Shown: positions 7,417 to 15,774 of the stretch, piece after piece
Layout: each line of letters opens with the position of its first letter
Numbering within the stretch: position 1 is the stretch's first letter
NCBI GenBank assembly: GCA_030530205.1
Contig: JAUMVK010000057.1
Span: 1 to 24,481 of the forward strand
Direction of reading: 5' to 3'
Source of the DNA: RGIG3701 sp030530205
Lineage (GTDB): Bacteria; Planctomycetota; Planctomycetia; Pirellulales; Thermoguttaceae
Length of the DNA: 24,481 nucleotides
Notes under the pieces: model-generated
Told to the model about the DNA's origin: nothing
The model's database searches: none
Seen by the model: the letters and a program-made list of their open reading frames with translations, nothing else
Program-made: the position numbers and the translations under genes

Positions 7417-9282
7417 CTAAAAAAGACCGTGCAGCGGGCCACCCGGCGCGGCAAGCGCCTCGACGCGGCGCGTAACTTCCGGGTCCTCCTCCAGTTCCGG
7501 AGCGTGGAACGATTTTTTCCGCGCGTCGATCACGATGGAGCCTTCAAAACCGACGTGGCGGTTCACGCAGGTCGGGCCAATACCGAATAGATCGCGGGCC
7601 GGGTCACTTTTCGTGAACGTGGTCCAGAGGAAATCACGGACTGAAGCCGCCGCGTGGGCGGTCGAGTCCACCAGAACGATCAGCGGGAAGGCGTTCAACG
7701 CGTCGTGAGGCGTGAAAGCCGCGCAGAATTCCTCGGTCAGCCGGGCCGCGTCGTGCTGCGTTCCATCGTCGCACCAGGGAGGGGCTTCCAAAACCAGCAC
7801 GCCGGGAAGCGGAACGGCAGGATTCCGAACGCCAAGGTTTTCCGGGAGGCGGAGCGCTTCCGCGTCTTCGAGCCGGGCGGGAAGCTCGCGCCGTCTGGGA
7901 CCGGCGGCCGCGATGATGATTTTGGAGCCGTGATTCAGGGCCCCGCCGGAATAGTCCAGCGTGTCGGTCGAGGTCCCGGTCTGGAAATGGAGGTCGGAGC
8001 GCCAGTCCGCCCGTTCCAGAACGTGACGCAGGAAACGTGGAACGTCCCGGACCGTGAGCGTGGGATCGTCTTCGCCTGCCGCCAGTAGCACGTACTTCGC
8101 CAGCGAAAGCTGGCCGGTCCCCAAAATGGCGTTTCCAAGGGTCAAAAGCTCCAGCGGCCGGCGTGGGTTTTCGTACGGAACGTAACGCTCCGAGCCGATG
8201 GCCAAAAGAAGGGGGTGAACGCCGCAGTCATCGACCGCGTGGACTTCCTTCACGCCCGGGATCGTCTGCGGCATCAGGTCGCGCGTCAACTCGTGGATGA
8301 ACTCGCCGATCATCGAATCTTCCTGCGGCGGTCGCCCCACGACCGTAAACGGCCAGATCGCATCGCGGCGGCAGAAAACCCGCTCGACCTTCAAAACCGG
8401 GAAATCGTGTGCCAGACTGTAGTAGCCGAGATGGTCGCCGAAAGGACCTTCCTTTTTGACGGTTTCCGGCTCGATCGTGCCGCAAATTGCAAAATCCGCC
8501 TCGGCCGAGACCGGCAAATCGATGCCTGCGGGCGCGGCCATGCGGACCCGGCGCTGGTTCAGAATTCCGGCAAAAAGCAGTTCACTCATTCCTTCCGGGA
8601 GCGGCATCACGGCGGCGACCGCCAGCGCAGGGGGGCCGCCCACGAAAACATTCACGCGGAGTTTCTCGCCATGAGCGATTGCCCGGGCGTGGTGGCTCCC
8701 GATCCCGCGGTGGATTTGGTAGTGGATCCCCACTTCGTCGGGGCCGTAGTCGTTTCCGTTGAGCTGGACGCGGTACATGCCGAGGTTGGAGCGCAGAAGT
8801 CCCGGCGCGTCGGGGTCCTCCGTGTAAACCTGAGGAAGCGTCACGTACGCCCCGCCGTCGTTCGGCCAGGATTTCAGGCGCGGAAGGTCTGAGAGTGCGC
8901 AGGTGGATTGAAAAACCGGTCCGGTCCGGACTTTTTTGGGACGGGAGCACCAGCCGGACCAGGGCGTTTTCCAGTTCAGGTAAAGGCCGGGCCGACGCAT
9001 AAAATCGGAAGGGTCCACACCAAGCCGCAGGACCCGCGGCAGAATTTCCAGCGCGTCACGGAAGATGAAATGCAGTCGTTCCCGGGTTCCAAAGAGGTTG
9101 GAAACCATGGAAAAGCGCGAGCCTTTTACGTTGGTAAACCAAAGCGCGGGGCCGCCGGTGGCAAAAACCCGGCGCTGGATCGCCGCCATTTCGAGGTTCG
9201 GGTCGATCGGCGCGTCGATCTCCACCAGACGCCCGGTCCGGCGGAGGTCCTCAACGCACTGGCGCAGACTGCAGTACCCCAC
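7417..9282 (-). CDS. UbiD-family decarboxylase
   Basis: 621 residues, longer than E. coli UbiD (about 500) and nearer the size of the 'menaquinone biosynthesis decarboxylase' branch. UbiD enzymes use prenylated FMN and a metal to decarboxylate aromatic or alpha,beta-unsaturated acids. Seen: the cofactor/metal motif SNLGMYR (165-171), His191 in HRGIG, EGMSELLFAG (230-239), and the active-site loop EGPFGDHLGYY (278-288), whose Glu278 and Asp283 match E. coli-type UbiD. The start is GTG: AGGAGG lies five bases upstream and overlaps the stop codon of the preceding gene, so translation is coupled. Substrate not shown; dihydroxynaphthoate in the futalosine menaquinone route is possible. The prFMN-making partner UbiX is not in the window. 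Confidence 0.9.
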   Translation of the reverse strand: MGYCSLRQCVEDLRRTGRLVEIDAPIDPNLEMAAIQRRVFATGGPALWFTNVKGSRFSMVSNLFGTRERLHFIFRDALEILPRVLRLGVDPSDFMRRPGLYLNWKTPWSGWCSRPKKVRTGPVFQSTCALSDLPRLKSWPNDGGAYVTLPQVYTEDPDAPGLLRSNLGMYRVQLNGNDYGPDEVGIHYQIHRGIGSHHARAIAHGEKLRVNVFVGGPPALAVAAVMPLPEGMSELLFAGILNQRRVRMAAPAGIDLPVSAEADFAICGTIEPETVKKEGPFGDHLGYYSLAHDFPVLKVERVFCRRDAIWPFTVVGRPPQEDSMIGEFIHELTRDLMPQTIPGVKEVHAVDDCGVHPLLLAIGSERYVPYENPRRPLELLTLGNAILGTGQLSLAKYVLLAAGEDDPTLTVRDVPRFLRHVLERADWRSDLHFQTGTSTDTLDYSGGALNHGSKIIIAAAGPRRRELPARLEDAEALRLPENLGVRNPAVPLPGVLVLEAPPWCDDGTQHDAARLTEEFCAAFTPHDALNAFPLIVLVDSTAHAAASVRDFLWTTFTKSDPARDLFGIGPTCVNRHVGFEGSIVIDARKKSFHAPELEEDPEVTRRVEALAAPGGPLHGLF

Positions 9283-9287
9283 GGCGG

Positions 9288-9293
9288 CCTCCT
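9288..9293 (-). promoter_or_regulatory. Ribosome binding site that sets the UbiD-type GTG start
   Basis: Reads AGGAGG on the minus strand, five bases before the GTG at 9282-9280. It shares bases with the TAG stop (9294-9292) of the upstream acidic protein. It is the strongest Shine-Dalgarno seen in the window and supports GTG over any downstream ATG. Confidence 0.8.
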
Positions 9294-12200
9294 AATCAAG
9301 CGGTTCGATTTCCTGATCAAGCGCGTCTTCCAGGTCCTGGATTTCATCGTCGCTGAGTTCCACCGATTTCCCTTCGGGTTTCGTGTTGGGCTTTTGCTCG
9401 TCAGGTTTCTGTTCATCCGCTTTTTGATCGTCGGTATTTAAATCATCCTCCTCAAGTTCGTCGTCATCGTCATCATCATCGTCACCATCCTCATCGACGG
9501 TTTCCAGTTCCTCATCATCGTAGTCTTCCTCATCACCATCCATATCCTCTTCATCGTCGGAGGAAGTTTTTTCTTCATCTTCCTCTTCGTCCATATCCTC
9601 TTCATCTTCGTCGGATTCATCATCCGATTCGGTCTCTGTTTGGTCTTCAGTTTCCTCGGCGGTTTCATCTTCCTCCGGGATTTCTTCGTCCAGCGTGGCA
9701 TCAGGCTGGGATTTGGAATTCAGCGGGGCTTCCAGCGCGTCGAGGACCATACCGCGGACTTCCAGAAGTTTTACGTTCTTTTCCGGCGTGTTATTGTAGA
9801 GGTCGTACAAATCGCTGATTGCCTGGGTTTTCAGGAGTACCCCGTAGCGCAAAGTGTTTTCACGCAGGATTCGTGCCGCCCGTTTACTCGCGGAGTAACT
9901 GAAAGTGCCGGAGGTCCCGATGAATGCGAGAGACTGCTGCGCACGCGGCGAGCCGATCCAGCGGAGAACTTCCAGTGATTCTTTCAGGAATTCCGGGTTA
10001 AAGTAAAGTTTCAAAACCGGCGAAACGAGCGGTGTCACGTCATACAACGCAGCCGGTTTGCCCCAGTCGATTGAAAGTCCCGGGCGATTGTCGGTTTTAA
10101 TCTCGGTCAAAAGATTCACCGGTTCTCTTTTTTTGGCTTCATCCAGGAGAGATTGGATCTCTTCCTGTTGTGGGTCTTTCGAGGGATCCGCAGTTTCCGC
10201 CTTGGGTTCTTCAGAACCTTCCTGAGATTCGTCCAAAATGGAAGAATTTGGTGTTTCCGAAGCGCGGATCGGCAGACGTTCCGCCCAACCGCCCTGGTGG
10301 GTACGCATGATCTCACTCGCCCAAACCAGAGTAGCCCGGGTTTGAACAACGCGTTGTTCAGGAGTGAGTTTGACCGAAGTTTTGATTTGATTAATGGCCG
10401 TAATCAGGAGTTGAATGTCTTCATCCCGGGCAGGAATCGGGAACCAGATACATTTGGGGATGCGGTGGGACATCAGTTCAGCCGTTTTAAAATCGTCTGG
10501 CGAGGCAAGCAGAACCAGTGGAATGTCCGCCGTGCGCGGGTCGAGTTTGAGCTGCTGGAGCAGCAGATCCGCCTCGTTCGCCAGAAGCTCAACATTCATC
10601 AGGATTGCCGTGTAGTCACTGCTTTCGAGCGCTTTCCCAACGATTTCTTTAATGTTCGTTCCGGTATCAAAATTGAAACCGAATTTGAAGAAACGGCCAC
10701 CGATAAACGTCGCTTCTGCCGAGTTTTTGGCACCGACCAGCACCTCGCTGCGCCCCGTTGTATTCAGGAACCAGGCCATGGTTTCTATGACGCGTGACGA
10801 ACCGGGATACGGTTTTTGCGGGTTCAACTTCATGATGGTCTGGAGTGCCGCGAAACGAAGCAGGCGGTTCGGAGACTGTATGGCTTTCACCAGGAGTGAA
10901 TAACTATCGGAGTTCTGCGTCATAAGGGTTGGATCGACTTTCAGATTTTTGCGTTCCGCATTGGATTGGAGGATGGATTCATCCCCATTTTCCCCCAGAG
11001 CCAGGACTGCCAGGATTGCCGCGTCATAAAACTGTGAGTCGAGACATTCGCTCAGATACGTTTCCATTTCCTCGATGGAAAATTCTTCAATCAGTTTCTG
11101 AAATTCCGGCGTTTTAACGAGTTGGTTCGTTTTCAGGGAAGTTTCCTGGAACTCGTCCATAAAAGTTGCCGTGTATTCCGAGGTGGTCATGAAGAAAAGT
11201 TTCCGGGATTCCGGATCATCAGGGTACAGATCCCAGAAAGCACGGGCGAAACGGTAGGAGTCCTGACGGTATTTGACCAAACGGTTGGCCGTTGTCGGAA
11301 AAATCGTTTTGCTTTCCGGGTTCCAACGCCACACGACCACGACGGAATCATCGTTTCCGATCGTTTCCAGTACCTGCTTTTCTTTTTGGATCGCCGAGAT
11401 TTGGTTCTTCAGAATCGTAGCGATTTGCGCCTTCATCATTTTGGGGTTTTTAAAGAGCGGTTCCAGGTGAGGCATAACTTCCTGTGAAAGTTCGTGGTCT
11501 TTTCCGTTGATGACCGCCGAATAAAGCAGAAGCATGAGCGCATCGCGATTTTTCTTTCCCGCCAGAATTTTCAGGAAACGGCAAATCGGTGTCAAGCGTT
11601 TGGGATCACCGGAATCCAGCATGGCTCCAAGACCGCTGACCAGAGCATCTCCGAAATTCTGAAGAGCCGTTTCGAGGGTTTGAACTTTCCTGGCGTCAGT
11701 TTTCGGGTCCAGTTTGGTATAAACCTCCAAAAGGGCCGGGAGGGAAAGAGATTGGTAGGTCAGAAGCTCCGTCAGCGCGACTTTTCGTTCCTGCTCGTCC
11801 GGGCTGGAAAGCTGATCTATCATCTCGTTGATGAAATCCGGATCGGTGGAAAAACGTTTTTCCAGTTCACCGAGGATAAATTTCCCGAAAGCGTTTCCGT
11901 GAGGGGCAAGATTCGGATTCTCCGAAAGGGTCGCGAAAAACGCACGGCCGTAAATCGTCACCAACTTGGTCACGTCCTTCGCAGAAGGCCCGGCATCAAG
12001 TGCTTTTTTATAGAAAAGATTGGCCAGATCGAACCGCGACAAATTCGCAAAATTGTGTGCAGCATCGACCAATTCCAGAACCGTCGTAGGATTCCTGAGA
12101 AGGATTTCGCGGATGGACGCGTCACCGTACTGGTAACGTTTTGTTTCGTAAAGTACTTTGTTTTTGTACTGATTCAGAATGGCTTCGGGGTCTTCCTCTT

Positions 12201-12585
12201 CGCCGACTTTCAGGCGTGATTTTGGTTTGGCTTCCTCATCATCATCGTCACCACTTTCGTCGTCACCACTTTCGTCATCATCATCGTCGCCGAGGTTCTC
12301 ATCTTCCATATCATCATCGTCGTCATCGCCGAGATCAACGTCGTCGTCATCATCGCCGACGTTTTCCGCGTCATCATCCCCCTCATCCTCAAAGTCATCG
12401 TCATCCCCTGCGGCATCGTCATCGTCGTCTGCAGCGTCCTGAGCGGTGACACTGGGGAGTGTTCCTTCCGGGACCAGACTGTTCTGGACCATCAGCGCGT
12501 TCTGAAAGAGAAAGACTCCCAGGAGGAGCGTCAGAAAGAAGAGGATGTCTTTCATGGATCGAATGAAATATTTATGGGTCAACAT
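9292..12585 (-). CDS. Membrane-anchored protein with Asp/Glu-rich ends and receiver-like domain
   Basis: 1097 residues, no named family recognised. Seen in order: a basic start and one hydrophobic segment (about 12-33) acting as signal peptide or anchor; an Asp-rich tract (50-118) with many runs of four to six Asp; a helical region (about 135-600) with TPR/HEAT-like pairs of helices; a stretch at 613-735 shaped like a CheY receiver (SEVLVGAK, YTAILMNVELL, IPLVLLASPDD) in which the phosphorylated Asp appears to be replaced by Asn, so probably not a phospho-acceptor; further helices; and a second Asp/Glu-rich tail (about 972-1097). Most of it probably lies outside the cytoplasm, where acidic tracts could bind Ca2+ or cationic polymers (inference). 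It sits 72 bases after the HzsA-related gene and overlaps the UbiD-type gene's ribosome binding site. Confidence 0.88.
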   Translation of the reverse strand: MLTHKYFIRSMKDILFFLTLLLGVFLFQNALMVQNSLVPEGTLPSVTAQDAADDDDDAAGDDDDFEDEGDDDAENVGDDDDDVDLGDDDDDDMEDENLGDDDDDESGDDESGDDDDEEAKPKSRLKVGEEEDPEAILNQYKNKVLYETKRYQYGDASIREILLRNPTTVLELVDAAHNFANLSRFDLANLFYKKALDAGPSAKDVTKLVTIYGRAFFATLSENPNLAPHGNAFGKFILGELEKRFSTDPDFINEMIDQLSSPDEQERKVALTELLTYQSLSLPALLEVYTKLDPKTDARKVQTLETALQNFGDALVSGLGAMLDSGDPKRLTPICRFLKILAGKKNRDALMLLLYSAVINGKDHELSQEVMPHLEPLFKNPKMMKAQIATILKNQISAIQKEKQVLETIGNDDSVVVVWRWNPESKTIFPTTANRLVKYRQDSYRFARAFWDLYPDDPESRKLFFMTTSEYTATFMDEFQETSLKTNQLVKTPEFQKLIEEFSIEEMETYLSECLDSQFYDAAILAVLALGENGDESILQSNAERKNLKVDPTLMTQNSDSYSLLVKAIQSPNRLLRFAALQTIMKLNPQKPYPGSSRVIETMAWFLNTTGRSEVLVGAKNSAEATFIGGRFFKFGFNFDTGTNIKEIVGKALESSDYTAILMNVELLANEADLLLQQLKLDPRTADIPLVLLASPDDFKTAELMSHRIPKCIWFPIPARDEDIQLLITAINQIKTSVKLTPEQRVVQTRATLVWASEIMRTHQGGWAERLPIRASETPNSSILDESQEGSEEPKAETADPSKDPQQEEIQSLLDEAKKREPVNLLTEIKTDNRPGLSIDWGKPAALYDVTPLVSPVLKLYFNPEFLKESLEVLRWIGSPRAQQSLAFIGTSGTFSYSASKRAARILRENTLRYGVLLKTQAISDLYDLYNNTPEKNVKLLEVRGMVLDALEAPLNSKSQPDATLDEEIPEEDETAEETEDQTETESDDESDEDEEDMDEEEDEEKTSSDDEEDMDGDEEDYDDEELETVDEDGDDDDDDDDELEEDDLNTDDQKADEQKPDEQKPNTKPEGKSVELSDDEIQDLEDALDQEIEPLD

Positions 12586-12657
12586 GGGATTTCTCTCTCG
12601 TTTAAAACTTCGTTGATTTAACTTGAATGGTCAGGCCGAAGTGGTTTGCAGTTGGTT

Positions 12658-15594
12658 TTACTCTAGTTCCGGCTGAACGATTTTGCCCTGGCGCTGAAGC
12701 TCGCAGTAATCGTAGGAACCGTAAAAGTCGCAGTTATTGTCCATCCAGAGGGTGAAGCGGTAAAGCTCCTCCGGAGTGAGTTTCAGTCCGTGGTGGTCGG
12801 ACGTCAGGATTTTGTAAAGTTGGCTGGCGTTCGAGCCGAATTTTCCCGGGTAGGTCTGCGCGTCCGTCCACAAGTAGTGATTGTAGAAGAAGCAGTACGG
12901 CTTCAAATTCCGGAACGACGTGAAAAAGTGCTCGTTTTCCGGACCGCGGCCCAGGTCGATCGCCTTCGGATCGTTCGATTCGGCGTGGCATTTTACGCAC
13001 TTCGCGTCAATGGTCGGCTGGAGGAGCGTCACGTAGTTGAACGGGTTGCTCCCCTCCGGGTCCGGTTTGATGATGCTCGGCGCGCGGCGCATCGCAGTCG
13101 GTACTTTCGGGCGGGCCGTGATCGCGCTGTGGCGGTCCTCGTGGCACCCCTGGCAAATGAGTTCCTCACCCTCGTGGACGTACGTGTCGGAGCGCATGGT
13201 CTGAACCGCCACGCCGTTCGCGTCGAGGGCCTGGAAGTAAAGCGGTATATTGACCGGAACCGTGAAGTAGGCGCTTCCGTCCTCTTCGACCGGGACCGTG
13301 CCGAGTATCCGCCGGGCGTTTTTCTGGTCGCCGTAGCCAATTCGCGGCGAGTCACCATACGGGTTCGGCTTCGGAAGGACTTGCACGATGCGCAGACGCT
13401 CGATTTTAGTTCCTTCAGGGAAAGGCAATTTTGTGTCGTAAACGTTCACCAGACCAATGTTTGCGGTCTTCGGAAGCGTTTGTGGGTCCACGGGCTTGAA
13501 GGTTTCCCCCGGTGCGAGCGGCAGACCGACGAGTGTCCGGTGAGGAACCACGGGGGCCATTTTGCGGGCCTTCAGCGGGAATGCGTCACGGCAGGAAATT
13601 TCCGGGTCGCGGTAAAGGAGCGTGCGATTTCCGAACGCGTCAAGGAGGTAGATCCCGTAATTGTTCTGCAGGAAGTCGTTCCAGACGGCAAACGGGTCGT
13701 AAACGCAAATGTAAAACTGCTCGGAAAGCGGATGAGCCGTAGCATACTGGGCTGGTTCAAAGCCGCCGCAGCCCATTTCTGTTTCGGGGAAACCCTGGTC
13801 GGGCGTGATGCGTCGGACGCAGCTCATGAAATTATCGTCTTTCTGCTGCGGGTCCACGAGGATCAGCGAGCCGTACGTCTGGCCGTGATGGGCGCAGGCG
13901 GTCGCGGTGAATTTCGGGGAGTTCGGAACCGGCCGCAGATCGCCCTCGAAGAGCGGAACGGGAGCCTGTTCCTTGTGGTAGTTGCCATGCAGGGCGCGCG
14001 GGTCACGGCCGTCCGGAGTGGTGATCCACGGATGGTGCGCATTATTCGCGCCGCGGTCCACGTAGTCCCAGCGCGTGTAAACCACCATGCCGCTGTGATC
14101 CACGACGGGCGCCCACTCGTTTGTCTCGTGGAAGGAGATCGTCGTGATGTCCGACCCGTCCTGGTTCATCGTGTGCAGTGTGTACGTCGGGACCGGCCGT
14201 CCGTGGCATCGGCCATAACCGCCGCGGCGCTCGGAGATGAAAACGAGCCGGCCATTCGGAAGAACGCACGGGTCGAATTCGTTGAACGCGCCGTCAGTGA
14301 TCTGGGTCAGGTTGGATGCCTTGCCGGTCGCCGGGTCAAAATCAGCCTTGAAAATGTGGAAGCACGTGTCGGGCGTCCACTCGTACTTGTACCGTTCCGG
14401 CGAAGTGTCACAGGCGGCGAAGAAAATCTGCTTCGCGTCCCAGGAAAGCTCCGGCGAAAGGAACGCCCAGGTTTTGTCGAGGATTTTTCCCGCGTTCCGG
14501 CCGTTCTGAACCGGCTGGTCGAGTACCGAAACGACTTCCGGGTGGTCGGTGAACGCGTTTTTCAGAACGTACAGACCGCCGCCGGGCTGCTGGTGGAAAC
14601 CGAAGTACTGGTCGCACATATGGCAGCCTCGAACGTCCGCAATCGTACCGTTCAGGTAGTGACGTTTCAGAAAGACCAGGTCGTTGAAGTCGAGCAAAGG
14701 GTTCTGAAGCATGATCTTGCGGCGCAGAGCCGAGACCTCGGCAAAAACGGCTTTGCGTTGGGCCAGGTTTTCGACCGGGATCGATTTTGCTTTGGCGTTC
14801 AGATCTTCCAGCGCCCGGGCCTCGACTTCGAGTTTCGGGCCGTTCTTCATGGCGCGGAGAGCGTCGATGAGTGGGTAGATCCGCCGCACGGCGACGTCGA
14901 GCGGGTCGCGGTCGGTCGGGAGGATGGTCGCGGCCGGGTGCAGGGTTTCGGATTTTACCTGGTCACTCATGCCCTTCTTGAGGAGTCTGCTGGTCGCGCA
15001 CCATTCACGGCCATTTTCGTCACTGATGTGAATGATGTTTCCATCTTCATCAATGATTTGGCGAGATGGGTACTTCAGTCTCGGCGCAGGGGCATCACTG
15101 GCCGGACGTTCAATGCGGGCGTCGCCGATATTCGCGTGGTCGCCGCAGTAATTTTCTTCCTCACTGACGATGATTTTCAGCATTTCCACGCCACTCAGGT
15201 CGATTTTGCAGGCTTTCGGCGCGTCACCCTTTTTCATTACGCCGCTTTCCCAGACTTTTTTGTCATCGGTGTACACGAAGAACGAAAGCGGACCACCAGA
15301 TTCATCCTCGTCACTGACGCCGACTTCCGCGAAGAAAGTGCCGTTTTTTGCTGGATTATAGAGGTTGATCTCAGCTGGAGCGTGTGTCCCGAAGCCGCGC
15401 TTGTACGCTTTTCCGCCCATGGCGAGTTCACCGCCGCCGACGGATTTTTGGACTTGAGGTGAACGCCAGCCGCAGCGGGTCATCGAGAGGTCCATCTCAT
15501 CGAGCCAAAACGTCTGCGTCTGCGCGAAACAGGCCCCCGCGGTCAGGAGCATGGCAAAAGTAAAAACGAAAAAGGAACGGAAGGGAGTGGGCAT
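12658..15594 (-). CDS. HzsA-related exported di-heme protein with NPCBM domain
   Basis: 978 residues. The signal peptide ends near residue 24 (ACFA before QTQ). Residues 27-163 form an NPCBM-type carbohydrate-binding domain, with the typical GGKAYKRGFGTHAPAEI block. The middle (about 310-760) carries ADVRGCHMCDQYFGF and repeated propeller-like pieces (LPNGRLVFISERRGG, VVYTRWDYVDRGANN), as in the beta-propeller of hydrazine synthase subunit alpha. Two c-type heme sites follow, CQGCH (814-818) and CVKCH (866-870). Related proteins are common in planctomycetes that do not perform anammox, so hydrazine synthesis should not be assumed. Likely role: periplasmic redox or sugar-linked electron transfer (inference). 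It lies between a copy of the dispersed element and the acidic protein gene. Confidence 0.85.
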   Translation of the reverse strand: MPTPFRSFFVFTFAMLLTAGACFAQTQTFWLDEMDLSMTRCGWRSPQVQKSVGGGELAMGGKAYKRGFGTHAPAEINLYNPAKNGTFFAEVGVSDEDESGGPLSFFVYTDDKKVWESGVMKKGDAPKACKIDLSGVEMLKIIVSEEENYCGDHANIGDARIERPASDAPAPRLKYPSRQIIDEDGNIIHISDENGREWCATSRLLKKGMSDQVKSETLHPAATILPTDRDPLDVAVRRIYPLIDALRAMKNGPKLEVEARALEDLNAKAKSIPVENLAQRKAVFAEVSALRRKIMLQNPLLDFNDLVFLKRHYLNGTIADVRGCHMCDQYFGFHQQPGGGLYVLKNAFTDHPEVVSVLDQPVQNGRNAGKILDKTWAFLSPELSWDAKQIFFAACDTSPERYKYEWTPDTCFHIFKADFDPATGKASNLTQITDGAFNEFDPCVLPNGRLVFISERRGGYGRCHGRPVPTYTLHTMNQDGSDITTISFHETNEWAPVVDHSGMVVYTRWDYVDRGANNAHHPWITTPDGRDPRALHGNYHKEQAPVPLFEGDLRPVPNSPKFTATACAHHGQTYGSLILVDPQQKDDNFMSCVRRITPDQGFPETEMGCGGFEPAQYATAHPLSEQFYICVYDPFAVWNDFLQNNYGIYLLDAFGNRTLLYRDPEISCRDAFPLKARKMAPVVPHRTLVGLPLAPGETFKPVDPQTLPKTANIGLVNVYDTKLPFPEGTKIERLRIVQVLPKPNPYGDSPRIGYGDQKNARRILGTVPVEEDGSAYFTVPVNIPLYFQALDANGVAVQTMRSDTYVHEGEELICQGCHEDRHSAITARPKVPTAMRRAPSIIKPDPEGSNPFNYVTLLQPTIDAKCVKCHAESNDPKAIDLGRGPENEHFFTSFRNLKPYCFFYNHYLWTDAQTYPGKFGSNASQLYKILTSDHHGLKLTPEELYRFTLWMDNNCDFYGSYDYCELQRQGKIVQPELE

Positions 15595-15636
15595 GGAAAA
15601 ACCTGAAAAAGTAAAATATTCGTGGGGGAAACTTAC

Positions 15637-15770
15637 ATGAAGCCTCCCCTGAAAGGGGAGGGGGACCGCCGCAGGCGGTGGAGGGGTTTGGACGCGGGCC
15701 CGGTTTTTCTCGGTTTTTTAACCCCCCAGTCTCGCTTCGCGAGCCAGCCCCCCTTTCAGTGGGGCCTTTA
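15637..15770. repeat. MITE-like hairpin-rich dispersed element, copy 2
   Basis: About 134 bases between argH and the HzsA-related gene, with the same design as the copy at 5246-5370. The left end AAGCCTCCCCTGAAAGGGG is mirrored by the right end, which reads AAAGGCCCCACTGAAAGGGG on the other strand. Inside are ACCGCC-GCA-GGCGGT (15665-15679), an outer GGGGTT/AACCCC stem, the shared 15-mer CCCCCAGTCTCGCTT (15723-15737), and a small CTCGC-TTC-GCGAG hairpin. The two copies differ a good deal in loop sequence but keep the pairing, which suggests the structure is what is conserved. It may also terminate argH transcription. Confidence 0.6.
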
Positions 15771-15774
15771 AATT

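Noticed and set aside
5368..9282. SNF2 and UbiD-type genes as part of a phage-defence island
   Set aside because: No nuclease, methylase, protease or other defence partner is adjacent, and the neighbours are metabolic or envelope genes.
12230..12420. Short tandem repeats resembling a minisatellite or CRISPR
   Set aside because: They are runs of GAT/GAC codons encoding the Asp-rich tract in frame, with no spacers or fixed repeat unit.
12790..15462. 890-codon open frame on the plus strand opposite the HzsA-related gene
   Set aside because: Its translation is Arg/Val-rich with no domain, while the minus strand encodes a signal peptide, NPCBM and two heme motifs. It is a shadow of codon bias.
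12658..15594. Reading the HzsA-related gene as evidence of anammox
   Set aside because: No hzsB, hzsC, hydrazine dehydrogenase or related gene is nearby, and such homologues are widespread in planctomycetes that do not perform anammox.
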